Notes: generated from the letters alone by a model not told the origin. A DNA stretch of 64,000 nucleotides from Rhodococcoides trifolii (GCF_014635345.1 NZ_BMCU01000004.1:186001-250000); one strand, 5' to 3'; counted from the first letter of the stretch, positions 26,551 to 35,859 are shown. Numbers and translations are program-made.

Positions 26551-27308
26551 TGGACCTGCAGATCGCCCTGAACGGTGACGTCACGCATGCCGCCATGCCG
26601 CGCACTGCCGACGAGATCGCATCGGACGCTGCAGCGTGCGTTGCCGCGGGTGCGACGTTGCTGCACCTGCACGCCTTCGACGACGACGGTGTCGAATCGC
26701 TCGCACCGGGTCCGGTGGGCCGCATGCTCCGTGCGGTTCGTTCCCGTTGTCCCACAACTCCGTTGAACGTAACCACGTTCGCTGCCATCGTCGAGGATCC
26801 GCGCGAACGCCTCGAACTGATCCGTGGATGGACGGAGTTGCCGGACCTCGTTGCCGCCAACCAAGGCGAGGAGGGCATCGACGACATCTCGGAACTGCTC
26901 TCGGGGAGGGGGGTCGGCGTGGAGGCGTGCGTGCTGAGCATCGAGGACACCGAACTGTTCGTCCGCTCGGGCAACGCGTCTCGCTTCGTGCGACTCGTCG
27001 TCGAGCCGTTGGAGGCCGACGCCGCCGATGCGCTCGCGTTGGACGCCGAGATGGAGAACATGATCGCGGCGGCGGGTATCACCCTGCCTCAACTGCACCA
27101 CGGTGTGGGCATCGCGTCCTGGGACGTCGGTCGACGCGCTGTTGCACGCGGGCACAGCATCCGGACCGGACTCGAGGACACCTCGGTTCTGCCCGACGGC
27201 ACGCCGGCGCGGTCCAACGTCGAATTGACCACGGCAGCGGTGGAATTGATTCGCGCGGTGCGCTCGTCAGGACGCGTCGACGACCCGAGAAAGCCACTCG
27301 GCGAGTAA
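26550..27308 (+). CDS. BKACE-family (3-keto-5-aminohexanoate cleavage) enzyme
   Basis: A 252-residue beta-keto acid cleavage enzyme (DUF849). Such enzymes condense a beta-keto acid with acetyl-CoA to give acetoacetate and a new CoA ester at a zinc site. The metal histidines are visible in LLHLHAFDDDG, and NVTTFAAI and the late LHHGVG fit the family. It is shorter than the usual 270-310 residues. It overlaps the MFS stop by one base. Its end overlaps the convergent TetR gene by 42 bases. The substrate is unknown. Confidence 0.85.
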   Translation: MDLQIALNGDVTHAAMPRTADEIASDAAACVAAGATLLHLHAFDDDGVESLAPGPVGRMLRAVRSRCPTTPLNVTTFAAIVEDPRERLELIRGWTELPDLVAANQGEEGIDDISELLSGRGVGVEACVLSIEDTELFVRSGNASRFVRLVVEPLEADAADALALDAEMENMIAAAGITLPQLHHGVGIASWDVGRRAVARGHSIRTGLEDTSVLPDGTPARSNVELTTAAVELIRAVRSSGRVDDPRKPLGE

Positions 27309-27974
27309 TTGCTGTTCCGCGCGGCTGAGTGCGGGCAACTCGGATGCGACCGCCGTGAGTGCGATCGCGGCCGACACATGGCGCGTGTCTGTCGACACAG
27401 TGCCGTCGGTCAGCACGGTCGCAAGTACGGCATCGAGCATCTGCGTAGCCAATTCGGGGTCTCGCGCATCGGGTGGGCTCGACAGAATGCTCAGGATGGT
27501 TCCGGTGCCGGCGGCGTGGATCATGTCGACAGCGCGTTGCTCGCTCACACGGAGGCGTCCCGCAGCGGCGACGCGGCGTACCCGCGCGGCCAGCACGTCA
27601 AGACCGGATTGCGTTGCGACCGAACGGCTCCGACGATCGGGATTGCTGAGTAGCGTGAACAGGGTCGGATTGGCGACGCCGAAATCGATCTGGGCGTCCC
27701 ACCCTCGTCGCAAGTCCTCGACCGGGTCTACCTGGTCGTGCGATGCTGCCTCGACGATCTCGGCCTTGGCGGAGACGTATGTGGCCATGACGTGCTCGGC
27801 GACGGCGTCGAGCAGACCGTCCTTGTCTCCGAAGAGTCGGTAGATGGTGGGTGCCTGCACACCCGCCTCGTCCGCCACCCGTCGAGTGGTCACGGCGCCG
27901 GAACCACCTTCGCTCAGGAGTCGGGCCGCCACCTCCACGATCGTCGCTCGTGTGTCGGCCCTGCGCGTCTCCAT
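27267..27974 (-). CDS. TetR-family regulator
   Basis: A 235-residue TetR repressor with HTH residues around 10-55 (RRVADEAGVQAPTIYRLFGDKDGLL). The start METRRADTRA at 27974 is chosen over an ATG three codons earlier. It is divergent from an NmrA-like reductase, with an imperfect inverted repeat between them, and probably represses that gene and itself. Confidence 0.88.
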   Translation of the reverse strand: METRRADTRATIVEVAARLLSEGGSGAVTTRRVADEAGVQAPTIYRLFGDKDGLLDAVAEHVMATYVSAKAEIVEAASHDQVDPVEDLRRGWDAQIDFGVANPTLFTLLSNPDRRSRSVATQSGLDVLAARVRRVAAAGRLRVSEQRAVDMIHAAGTGTILSILSSPPDARDPELATQMLDAVLATVLTDGTVSTDTRHVSAAIALTAVASELPALSRAEQQLLAEWLSRVVDAS

Positions 27975-27976
27975 GG

Positions 27977-28023
27977 TTATCAATGCTAACGCACTAGCGC
28001 TATCGCTGTGTTACCTTCGATAA
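27977..28023. promoter_or_regulatory. Operator-like inverted repeat, TetR/NmrA intergenic
   Basis: TTATCAATGCTAAC at 27977-27990 is matched in inverted orientation by GTTACCTTCGATAA at 28010-28023 (11 of 14 positions). AGCGCT lies between the arms. The dyad spans most of the divergent intergenic region, as expected for a TetR-controlled promoter. Confidence 0.5.
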
Positions 28024-28059
28024 CAGCAGACTGATTTCACTGATAACGGAAGGCACGTC

Positions 28060-28917
28060 ATGATCGTCGTCACCGGAGCAACCGGCGCGTTGAACGGGGC
28101 CACCGCCCAGCACCTGTCGTCCCTCGTCGCCACCACGGACATCGCGGTTGCCGTCCGAGACGTCGACAAAGCGAGCGGTTTCGCCGACCGCGGTATCGAC
28201 GTACTCCACGGCGATTACGCCGAACCCGCCTCGTTGGCAGCAGCATTCGACGGTGCGCACCGGTTGCTGCTGGTGTCGTCGAACGATCCGTCCCGAGACA
28301 CGGTCGGTCTGCACCGCACAGCCATCGAGGCGGCGGCAGCGGCCGGTGTCGAACGGGTGTACTACACGAGTCATCAAGGAGCGTCGCATGATTCGCCGTT
28401 CGTTCCGTGCCGTGTGCACGCTGCGACCGAGGATCTGCTGGCCGACTCGGGGCTCGCGTGGACATCGCTGCGCAACGGGTTCTACGCACACACCCTCGAG
28501 TGGCTGCTGGGCCCGTGGCGCGAGACCGGCACGATGGTGATCCCCGCCGACGGACCCGTGTCGTGGACTGCGCGTGCCGATTCCGCCGAGGTAGCCGCAG
28601 TCGTGCTGGCCTCCGACGCGACGTACGACGGTCCGATCACCATCACTGCGGGCACCGCGCCGACCGTCGAGGACCTTGCTGCGATGGCGACGGACCTTGT
28701 CGGCCGACGTGTCGAGTCCGTCGTCGTCGACCCCGATCGATGGGTCGCCGACCGGATGGCAGACGGCATGCCGGCAGGGGCCGCCCGGTTCACGCTCGGG
28801 ATCTTCGAGGCAGCGAACGGGGGATTCTTCGCCGGGACGGATCCCCTGCTGACGCAGCTGCTGGGCCGCGACCCGCGGCCCGTGCGGGAGGTGCTAGCTC
28901 ACCACGGCACGATGTGA
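28060..28917 (+). CDS. NmrA-like NAD(P)-binding protein (QorB-type)
   Basis: A 285-residue atypical SDR with the Rossmann motif VVTGATGALNG and an NmrA/QorB-like body (RVYYTSHQGASHDSPF, SLRNGFYAHTLEW). Members are NADPH:quinone reductases or redox sensors without the YxxxK site. It is divergent from the TetR gene and probably induced by an electrophile or quinone. Its end overlaps the convergent SDR by 19 bases. Confidence 0.87.
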   Translation: MIVVTGATGALNGATAQHLSSLVATTDIAVAVRDVDKASGFADRGIDVLHGDYAEPASLAAAFDGAHRLLLVSSNDPSRDTVGLHRTAIEAAAAAGVERVYYTSHQGASHDSPFVPCRVHAATEDLLADSGLAWTSLRNGFYAHTLEWLLGPWRETGTMVIPADGPVSWTARADSAEVAAVVLASDATYDGPITITAGTAPTVEDLAAMATDLVGRRVESVVVDPDRWVADRMADGMPAGAARFTLGIFEAANGGFFAGTDPLLTQLLGRDPRPVREVLAHHGTM

Positions 28918-29603
28918 CCCTGGTAGTCGATGAACTGCAGCCCGCCGTCGCCGCCGTGATCTTCGAGAACGTCCGCGACCCCGCGGGCGCTTTCCTCGAC
29001 GGTCAGGCGTGCGTCGGTTCCGCCGAGTTCGGTCTGGACCCAGCCCGGATGCACCAGCAGAAGGGTCCGCGAGTCCGCGGACGTCCGTGCTGCGTACGAC
29101 CGCACGAGCTGGTTGAGGGCCGACTTGCTCGCTCGGTACACCTCGTGTCCGCCAACGGTATTGAACGAGACGCTGCCCTGTCGAGACGACATGACTCCGA
29201 TGGTCCCCGCCGGTGTCACGAGCGATCCGAGGGTCTCGATGACGCGCATCGGGCTCAGCGCATTAGTGACCATGACCTTCACGAAATCGTCGGTGGACAC
29301 GGCGCCGACGGGTTCGTCGGCATTGGTGATGCCGGCGTTCACGAAGAGCAGGTCCAGCGATGTTCCGTCGAGCCGTTCCTTCAGAGCGTCGATCTGGGAC
29401 GGCTCGGTCATGTCGAGGGTTTCGACTGTCAACCCACCACTGGGGTAGGTCTCGCGCAGCAGCTCGAGGCCTTCGGACCCGGCGCTGCGGACGGTGGCGA
29501 TGACGTCCCACCCGCGTCCGAGGAGCTCCTCGGTGATTCGGAGGCCCAGGCTTCGGGAGCCTCCGACGACAAGGGCGGTCTTTGCTCCGGTTTCGTTGGC
29601 CAT
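28899..29603 (-). CDS. Short-chain dehydrogenase/reductase
   Basis: A 234-residue SDR. It has the cofactor motif VGGSRSLGLR, VNAGITN and catalytic YRASK. The start is taken at the second of two adjacent ATGs. It stands alone between a convergent NmrA gene and the divergent kynureninase. The substrate is not evident. Confidence 0.87.
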   Translation of the reverse strand: MANETGAKTALVVGGSRSLGLRITEELLGRGWDVIATVRSAGSEGLELLRETYPSGGLTVETLDMTEPSQIDALKERLDGTSLDLLFVNAGITNADEPVGAVSTDDFVKVMVTNALSPMRVIETLGSLVTPAGTIGVMSSRQGSVSFNTVGGHEVYRASKSALNQLVRSYAARTSADSRTLLLVHPGWVQTELGGTDARLTVEESARGVADVLEDHGGDGGLQFIDYQGHIVPW

Positions 29604-29681
29604 CACCCGATATTACGTGCGGCCACGGAGGCACCGTGGAGTGCGGCCGGTCCGAGGACGGATGCGTAATACGCTGAGTCC

Positions 29682-30941
29682 ATGAGCATCGACGGCAACA
29701 CCGGTAGGGGTTCGGACGGAGGTCGGCCGATGATTCGAGACTGGGCCGAGCTCGATTCGTCGGACCCGTTGCGACGCTATCGAGACTGCTTCCTCGGCGC
29801 CGACGACTCGTCGGTGCCCGCGTACCTGGACGGCAACTCCCTCGGTCGTCCCACCAAGGCCGGTGTCGAGCGCGTCACCACGTTCATGACGCAGTCGTGG
29901 GCCGGTCGATTGATTCGCGGATGGGACGAGCAGTGGTTCGATCTACCGCTCACCGTCGGAGACGCCCTGGCCGCCGCCGCTCTCGGAGCCGGACCCGGTC
30001 AGACGACCATCGGCGATTCGACGACGGTGTTGTTGTACAAACTGGCGCGCGGCGGCGTGGCTCTGCGCCCGGGCCGGACCGAGATCGTGCTCGATCGCGA
30101 CAACTTCCCGACCGACCGTTACCTCCTCGAATCCATTGCGGCAGAACTGAACATGTCGTTGCGGTGGATCGAGACGGACAGGCGTGAGGGTGTCACACCG
30201 GACCAGTTGTCGGCGGTGGTCGGTGACCGCACGGCACTGGTGGTCCTGAGTCACGTCGCCTATCGATCCGGCTTCCTTCTCGACGCAGCGGAGGCAGCTC
30301 GGATCACCCATGCGGCCGGGGGTGTGTTGTTGCTCGACCTCTCGCACTCGGTGGGATCCGTTCCCCTGGAACTGGATTCGTGGGGCGTCGATCTCGCCGT
30401 CGGCTGCACGTACAAGTACCTGAACGGAGGCCCCGGGTCGCCGGCGTTCGCCTACGTCCGCGCCGAGCATCTTGCCGACTTCGCGCAGCCGATCTGGGGA
30501 TGGATGGGCCGCGCCGATCCGTTCGAGATGGAGCAGGGATACGTTGCGGCTCAGGGTATTCGACGGGTCATCAGTGGAACGCCGCCGGTCCTGGGCATGA
30601 TCGCCATGCAGGACACCATCGAGATGCTGGCCGACGTGGGCATGGCGGCGGTGCGTGCGAAGTCCGTCGCGCTCGGCGAGTACGCCCTGGATCTGATCCG
30701 AGAACTACTGGTGCCGCTCGGAGTGGAGATCGCCTCGCCCGAGGACTCGTCGCGTCGCGGTGGCCACGTGACCATCGACCACCCCGATTTCGAGCGGATC
30801 ACGGCGCGGTTGTGGGAACGGGGTGTCATCCCGGACTTCCGCGGTCCGAACGGGATTCGTCTCGGGCTGAGCCCGCTGAGCACCTCCTTCCAGGAGGTTC
30901 ACGCGGGTGTCTCGGCCATCCGTGACGAACTCCTTGCCTGA
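29682..30941 (+). CDS. kynU: Kynureninase
   Basis: A 419-residue PLP enzyme cleaving kynurenine or 3-hydroxykynurenine to (hydroxy)anthranilate and alanine. The family N-terminus YLDGNSLGRPTKAG is clear. The PLP lysine is Lys245 in GCTYKYLNGGPGSPAF, and WGWMGRADPFEM follows. No tryptophan 2,3-dioxygenase or formamidase gene lies next to it, so the rest of the kynurenine pathway must be elsewhere. It ends four bases from the convergent TetR gene. Confidence 0.93.
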   Translation: MSIDGNTGRGSDGGRPMIRDWAELDSSDPLRRYRDCFLGADDSSVPAYLDGNSLGRPTKAGVERVTTFMTQSWAGRLIRGWDEQWFDLPLTVGDALAAAALGAGPGQTTIGDSTTVLLYKLARGGVALRPGRTEIVLDRDNFPTDRYLLESIAAELNMSLRWIETDRREGVTPDQLSAVVGDRTALVVLSHVAYRSGFLLDAAEAARITHAAGGVLLLDLSHSVGSVPLELDSWGVDLAVGCTYKYLNGGPGSPAFAYVRAEHLADFAQPIWGWMGRADPFEMEQGYVAAQGIRRVISGTPPVLGMIAMQDTIEMLADVGMAAVRAKSVALGEYALDLIRELLVPLGVEIASPEDSSRRGGHVTIDHPDFERITARLWERGVIPDFRGPNGIRLGLSPLSTSFQEVHAGVSAIRDELLA

Positions 30942-30945
30942 CGTG

Positions 30946-31497
30946 TCACGATCGGAGTCCCGTCAGCAACCTCGCCAACTCCAGGTACGCGTCCGCGTCG
31001 CCCAACCCCGTTCGGTGGACGACGTCGCGACTCTGGATGCGCACCATGGTCGACGCCGCAACGTCGCCGGCGAACACCGCGGCGCGCTCGGGTAGGTCGG
31101 AGTCTTCGGAGATCAGCTGCTGAACCCGACGCGCCGCGATTGCCGTGTTCTTCTCGTACACCGCTCGGGCGGGTGCCAGCGAGTCGAGGTCGGTCATGAA
31201 CTGTTCGGAGGCCGGTCGTAGCGCGGCTCCGACGGCGGTCAGATAGGCGGTGATGCGGTTGTCGGTCACTCCGATCAGCGCAGTCTCGACCTGGTCGGTC
31301 GCGTCGCGGAAGAAGTGGACGGTGGCCGCTTCGACCAGCGCGTCCTTGCTGTCGGCCAATGTGTAGAGCGTGGACTTGGAGCAGCGGAGACGGGCCGCGA
31401 TGGCGTCGAGTGTCAGGTGGGCGAATCCGTCGGTAAGGAAGAGGGCCACGAGTTGGTCGAAGAGCTCGGCGCGGCGCGCGGTGGCGTGAGCTGACAT
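30946..31497 (-). CDS. TetR-family regulator of acyl-CoA dehydrogenase gene
   Basis: A 183-residue TetR repressor, with HTH at about residues 22-52 (LDAIAARLRCSKSTLYTLADSKDALV). The ATG at 31497 is chosen because longer starts cross the operator region. It is divergent from an acyl-CoA dehydrogenase, with four AGTACTG sites between them. A fatty-acyl or branched-chain acyl-CoA ligand is a reasonable guess. Confidence 0.88.
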   Translation of the reverse strand: MSAHATARRAELFDQLVALFLTDGFAHLTLDAIAARLRCSKSTLYTLADSKDALVEAATVHFFRDATDQVETALIGVTDNRITAYLTAVGAALRPASEQFMTDLDSLAPARAVYEKNTAIAARRVQQLISEDSDLPERAAVFAGDVAASTMVRIQSRDVVHRTGLGDADAYLELARLLTGLRS

Positions 31498-31504
31498 GGA
31501 TCGA

Positions 31505-31564
31505 TAGTACTGGAGCGAGTTGTGCAGTACTGTCGGTAGTACTGAACGCTGCGTCGCAGTACTG
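31505..31564. promoter_or_regulatory. Duplicated TetR operator: four AGTACTG sites
   Basis: TAGTACTG-N12-CAGTACTG occurs twice, at 31505-31532 and 31537-31564. AGTACTG therefore starts at 31506, 31526, 31538 and 31558, and CAGTACTG is itself a palindrome. The array fills the TetR/acyl-CoA dehydrogenase intergenic region up to the ribosome site, so bound repressor should block both promoters. Confidence 0.72.
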
Positions 31565-31579
31565 CCCGAGGAGAATTCA

Positions 31580-32722
31580 ATGCCGGTCGACCGCCTGTTG
31601 CCCACCGCCGAAGCTCGAGATCTGATCCAGCTCACCCGCGACGTCGCCGACAAGGTGCTCGAGCCGGTGGTCGACGAGCACGAGCGTCACGAAACGTATC
31701 CGGACGGTGTGTTCGCGACGCTCGGTGAAGCCGGGTTGCTCAGCCTTCCGTACGCCGAGGAATGGGGCGGCGGAGGTCAGCCGTACGAGGTGTACCTGCA
31801 AGTGCTCGAAGAGCTGGCGGCCAGGTGGGCAGCCGTCGCGGTGGCGGTGAGCGTGCACGGGTTGTCGTGTCACCCGCTGATGTCCTTCGGGACCGAAGAA
31901 CAGAAGGCCGAGCACCTCCCGGGCATGCTCGACGGAACGCAGATCGGTGCCTATTCGCTGTCGGAGGCAGAAGCCGGTTCCGACGCCGCCGCGCTGCGCT
32001 GCAAGGCAACACCGGCGGACGGCGGCTACACGATCACCGGGTCGAAGGCGTGGATCACCCACGGCGGCAAAGCCGACTTCTACAACCTGTTCGCGCGCAC
32101 CGGCGAGGGCTCGAAGGGCGTGTCCTGCTTCCTGATTCCCGACGGAATCGACGGGCTCGCGTTCGGTAAGCCCGAGGAGAAGATGGGTCTGCACGCCATC
32201 CCCACGACGTCGGCGCAGTACGAGAACGTGCGCGTGTCCGAGGACCGCCGGATCGGTACCGAGGGGCAGGGACTGCAGATCGCGTTCAGTGCGCTGGACG
32301 CCGGTCGGCTCGGCATCGCTGCCGTCGCCGTCGGGATTGCGCAGGCGGCGCTGGACGACGCGGTGGCTTACGCCCACGAGCGCAGCGCGTTCGGGAAGAA
32401 GATCATCGACCATCAGGGGTTGGGCTTCGTGCTGGCGGACATGGCGGCGGCCGTCGACTCCGCACGAGCGACGTACCTCGATGCCGCCCGACGCCGCGAC
32501 GCGGGACTTCCCTACTCCCGCAACGCGTCCGTTGCGAAGCTGATTGCGACGGACGCCGCCATGAAGGTGACGACCGACGCCGTGCAGGTCTTCGGCGGCT
32601 ACGGCTACACACGCGACTTCCGTGTGGAGCGGTACATGCGCGACGCCAAGATCACGCAGATTTTCGAGGGCACCAACCAGATTCAGCGGCTCGTCATCGC
32701 GCGTTCGCTCACGGACAGGTGA
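31580..32722 (+). CDS. Acyl-CoA dehydrogenase
   Basis: A 380-residue FAD-dependent acyl-CoA dehydrogenase that introduces the alpha-beta double bond of an acyl-CoA. It has the signatures AYSLSEAEAGSDAAAL and KAWITHGG, and the catalytic base Glu363 in QIFEGTNQIQRLVIAR. Length is typical for short or branched-chain enzymes. The ATG at 31580 has GAGGAG upstream. It is controlled by the divergent TetR gene through the duplicated AGTACTG operator. Confidence 0.93.
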   Translation: MPVDRLLPTAEARDLIQLTRDVADKVLEPVVDEHERHETYPDGVFATLGEAGLLSLPYAEEWGGGGQPYEVYLQVLEELAARWAAVAVAVSVHGLSCHPLMSFGTEEQKAEHLPGMLDGTQIGAYSLSEAEAGSDAAALRCKATPADGGYTITGSKAWITHGGKADFYNLFARTGEGSKGVSCFLIPDGIDGLAFGKPEEKMGLHAIPTTSAQYENVRVSEDRRIGTEGQGLQIAFSALDAGRLGIAAVAVGIAQAALDDAVAYAHERSAFGKKIIDHQGLGFVLADMAAAVDSARATYLDAARRRDAGLPYSRNASVAKLIATDAAMKVTTDAVQVFGGYGYTRDFRVERYMRDAKITQIFEGTNQIQRLVIARSLTDR

Positions 32723-32786
32723 GCTGTTCCCCGATAACAGGTTTCCTGCTATGTTTCGCCAGAAGAAACTAGCGGTGGGGGCCACG

Positions 32787-34484
32787 ATGGTGTTGGGGGA
32801 TTCTGTTCGGCGCGGGTTGGTGTGCGCGGTGGTGGTGTCGGCAACGGTGCTCGTCCCGGTCGGTGCGTCCGCCGATCCGGCGCCCGGCCGCACGGAGCGG
32901 GAGATCACCTCGTCGTCACCCGTGACGGGCGTGGTGGCGTCCGTCGTGAGTCTGGACGCTCCGCTGCCCACCGGGTCGAAGCCACACCCGGCAGAGTGTG
33001 ATCGCCTGTCCTACTTGCGTTATCGCGCTGCAGACGGACCGCAGCGATCCGAGGATGCGGACAGGGTTCTCGTCGCGCAGCCCGGTGTGTTCGAAGGTGC
33101 GGGCGCCTTCGAGTCCGTTGCACGCAACACGGTGGCGGCTGCGGATGCGCAGGGCCGGCACATCGAGTTCTGGGCGTTGGACCGACGCTCGAACTGCCTC
33201 GAGGACCACACCGGAACGCAGGCGGCCCTCGCTGCGAACGATCTCGACGTCGCCACGAACTACTACTTTCGCGGCGGCACCGCGAACGGGCGCACCTTCG
33301 CCGGCTACGCGGACGGAGCCGCCACGGCGTGGCTGTCGGACCAGGGTCTCGTGCAGACGATGCGCGACGAGTACGACGTGCTTCGACTCGAGTTTCCCGA
33401 TCAGCCCACACGCAAGCAGAAGGTGTTGTGCGGCGGGCATTCGCTCGGCGGCTTCCTGACCGGATACTTCGCCGACTGGGATTTCGACGGCAACCCCGCC
33501 ACCACCGAGGACGCCGGATACAACCAGTGCTCCGGATATTTCGCGCTGGACACGGTCATCAAGGCCGGTCCGCCGAATCCCATCAGGGGCTTCGACATTC
33601 CGCAGATCCCGTCGGCGCTCGCAGGTCCGATCGAGGCCGCATCCGGCGCGCTCACCGACGTCTATCCAGTCACCCGGTTGCCGGCGGTGATCAACCCGGA
33701 GACGACGAACTTGCTCGCGATGGCGGGACTCGCGGCGCGACTGAACCCGACCGGGGTCAACGACATCGTCGATCGACTTCCGCGCAGCCTGAACTTCGAC
33801 GCGACACTGCGCACTCTGCTGTCCAAGGACCCGGTGATGGCTGCGACGGGTCAGCCCGACATCCGCACGTTGTACGCGACCAACGACGCCGTGGTCGGTG
33901 CGCTGCTGGACGACAATTCCCAGCCGCTCGGATTTCTGCAGGCGAGCGTCGGGTTCATCGGGAACGGTCCTGTTCAGGACAAGTACTTTCCCGTCCCGAA
34001 CGAGGTGGTAGCGGCAATTCCGTTGCTGGGCACTGCACTCGGCAACGATCGCAAGGCGGCGCCGTCGAGCTACGGCGACCCGAACGTCGTCTATACCTGG
34101 CAGGACTACGACGAGATGACACCCAACGCCTTCACCGATCCGTCGAAGGAAGTCACGTCCATCTCGCAGCTCACCCGCAGCCTGAGCGAACCGCCGCTGG
34201 ACTTCACCGAGTGGTATTTCCCGACGGCCATCAACACGGATCTGGGTCAGCCGACGGCGCCGTCCATCGCGCGTCACTACCTCTACCGCGATGGCGTCAC
34301 CCGGAATCCGGTGCTGACGCTCCAAGGCGACGGCGGTCTCGACCTCGGCGGATCGAACAACCCGAGCGACGTTCCGATCAAGCTGGCCGGCTACAACCAC
34401 CTCGATGTGCTCACGGCAGATCGGAAGCAGAACAACGGTCTGCCCGAACAGGTTTCGACGAGACTGGCCGACTTCAGTCGCTGA
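32787..34484 (+). CDS. Large secreted alpha/beta hydrolase
   Basis: A 565-residue exported hydrolase. The ATG at 32787 (after GGTGGGGG) starts a signal peptide ending GASA near residue 29; an ATG at 32751 is the alternative. The nucleophile elbow is CGGHSLGGFLTGYF. The N-terminal half has three conserved-looking cysteines (AECDRL, RRSNCLED, VLCGGH). The family is common in mycobacteria and rhodococci but has no assigned substrate; a lipase or esterase of lipid or polymer is likely. It is convergent with the ANTAR gene, eight bases apart. Confidence 0.78.
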   Translation: MVLGDSVRRGLVCAVVVSATVLVPVGASADPAPGRTEREITSSSPVTGVVASVVSLDAPLPTGSKPHPAECDRLSYLRYRAADGPQRSEDADRVLVAQPGVFEGAGAFESVARNTVAAADAQGRHIEFWALDRRSNCLEDHTGTQAALAANDLDVATNYYFRGGTANGRTFAGYADGAATAWLSDQGLVQTMRDEYDVLRLEFPDQPTRKQKVLCGGHSLGGFLTGYFADWDFDGNPATTEDAGYNQCSGYFALDTVIKAGPPNPIRGFDIPQIPSALAGPIEAASGALTDVYPVTRLPAVINPETTNLLAMAGLAARLNPTGVNDIVDRLPRSLNFDATLRTLLSKDPVMAATGQPDIRTLYATNDAVVGALLDDNSQPLGFLQASVGFIGNGPVQDKYFPVPNEVVAAIPLLGTALGNDRKAAPSSYGDPNVVYTWQDYDEMTPNAFTDPSKEVTSISQLTRSLSEPPLDFTEWYFPTAINTDLGQPTAPSIARHYLYRDGVTRNPVLTLQGDGGLDLGGSNNPSDVPIKLAGYNHLDVLTADRKQNNGLPEQVSTRLADFSR

Positions 34485-34492
34485 GGTGAGCG

Positions 34493-34840
34493 TCAGCCGA
34501 GCAGTCGGTCCAGCGACCGGTGGGCCGACTGGACGAACTCGGGCTTTCCGACGTTGGTGCGCAGTGTGTCCAGAATGATCCTGGCGAGTGCGTGAACCTT
34601 GATGTTGCGGCTCTGCGATTGCGCGGACAGCACCGCGAACGCATCGTCGGGATCGATGCCGAACAGGGCGGTCAACGTTCCCTTCGCTTGCTCGATCTCC
34701 ACGTGACGCAGCCATCGTTCGTCGGCATCGACGTCGGACGAAAGCGCTTCGGAAGGAGCGCTTTTCGAGCCGGCTGAACTGTCTGCCGCCTGAGTGAACA
34801 TCTCGAGAAAGGACGGCGACTGCGACGAATTGCCCGACAT
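34493..34840 (-). CDS. Stand-alone ANTAR-domain protein
   Basis: A 115-residue protein with a C-terminal ANTAR RNA-binding domain (about residues 45-105, EIEQAKGTLTALFGIDPDDAFAVLSAQSQSRN...) and a short polar N-terminus rather than a GAF sensor. ANTAR proteins bind tandem RNA hairpins and prevent transcription termination. The ATG at 34840 has AGGA upstream and is preferred to 34855. It is divergent from a GAF-ANTAR gene. Confidence 0.82.
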   Translation of the reverse strand: MSGNSSQSPSFLEMFTQAADSSAGSKSAPSEALSSDVDADERWLRHVEIEQAKGTLTALFGIDPDDAFAVLSAQSQSRNIKVHALARIILDTLRTNVGKPEFVQSAHRSLDRLLG

Positions 34841-35088
34841 TACCAATTCCTGCATTCGGGAACACCCACGACGAAGGTCCGAGCGAATCGCGAACGCGAC
34901 CTGAGCGGCGTCCAGGTCCCCGGCAGACTGTGGATTCAGTGTTGCCCAGATTACATCCTCGACCGGCCCTCTGCACGATTCGACCGGTGCCGTCGAGGCA
35001 CGACGAACCGATAGCCGTGGTGGGTAACATGAACCGGCCGGTCTCATTCGAGGGGACGGGTGCAAGCCTGGACGGGGCAGGGATTCAC

Positions 35089-35859
35089 ATGACCGAAGAC
35101 GGACCGAAGGACCACAGGCCGGAGGTCGACGACGTCGCACGGGACGACGACCTCCAGACCGCCCTCGCCGGCCTCGCTCAGTTGTCGATGGGGTCGCAGG
35201 CTCTTCCCGACATGCTCACCCACGTAGCCGACTTCGCGGTGAAGGCGATTCCGCATGCGGACGGCGCCGGTCTGACATTGATGCACGACGCGAGGCCGGA
35301 CACGGTCGTCTCCAGCGCCAGTTTCGTGCGCGAGGTGGACGAGATCCAATACCGCATCGAGGAAGGCCCCTGCATCAGCGCTGCGGCGACCGCCGAAACC
35401 GTGCGGTCGGGGTCGCTCGGCGGGGACAAGCGGTTCCCGCATTTCGGTCCACGCGTCGGCCGTCTCGGAGTGCACAGCGCGTTGTCTCTACCGCTCATCA
35501 CGCGGGACACCGTCATCGGCGCACTCAACGTGTACTCGAAGTCGAAGGACGCGTTCGACGACGGGGCGGTCACACTCGGCGAAATGTTCGCGTTTCCGGC
35601 GGCGGTGTCGGTCATGAACGCACAGGCGCTCGCCGACGCGGTGCACCTTGCTCAGCAGCTGGAGAAGGCCCTCCACAGCCGGTCGGACATCGATCAGGCG
35701 ATCGGAATCCTGATCGGTCGCACCGGATGCAGCCAGACGGAAGCGTTCGACAAGCTCCGCGCGATGAGCCAGCGGGAGAACCGCAAGTTGAAGGACGTCG
35801 CGATCGGCCTCGTCGAGGAAGCCGCTCGGCGCGCTCGGGCTCGTTCGACGGATTCGTGA
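35089..35859 (+). CDS. GAF-ANTAR transcription antiterminator
   Basis: A 256-residue regulator. A GAF sensor (about 30-185, YRIEEGPCISAA, LSLPLITRDTVIGALNVYS) is joined to an ANTAR domain (about 195-250, DIDQAIGILIGRTGCSQTEAFDKLRAMSQRENRKL). The GAF domain probably senses a small molecule or redox state. The ATG at 35089 follows GCAGGGA. It is followed 83 bases later by a second gene of the same architecture. Confidence 0.88.
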   Translation: MTEDGPKDHRPEVDDVARDDDLQTALAGLAQLSMGSQALPDMLTHVADFAVKAIPHADGAGLTLMHDARPDTVVSSASFVREVDEIQYRIEEGPCISAAATAETVRSGSLGGDKRFPHFGPRVGRLGVHSALSLPLITRDTVIGALNVYSKSKDAFDDGAVTLGEMFAFPAAVSVMNAQALADAVHLAQQLEKALHSRSDIDQAIGILIGRTGCSQTEAFDKLRAMSQRENRKLKDVAIGLVEEAARRARARSTDS

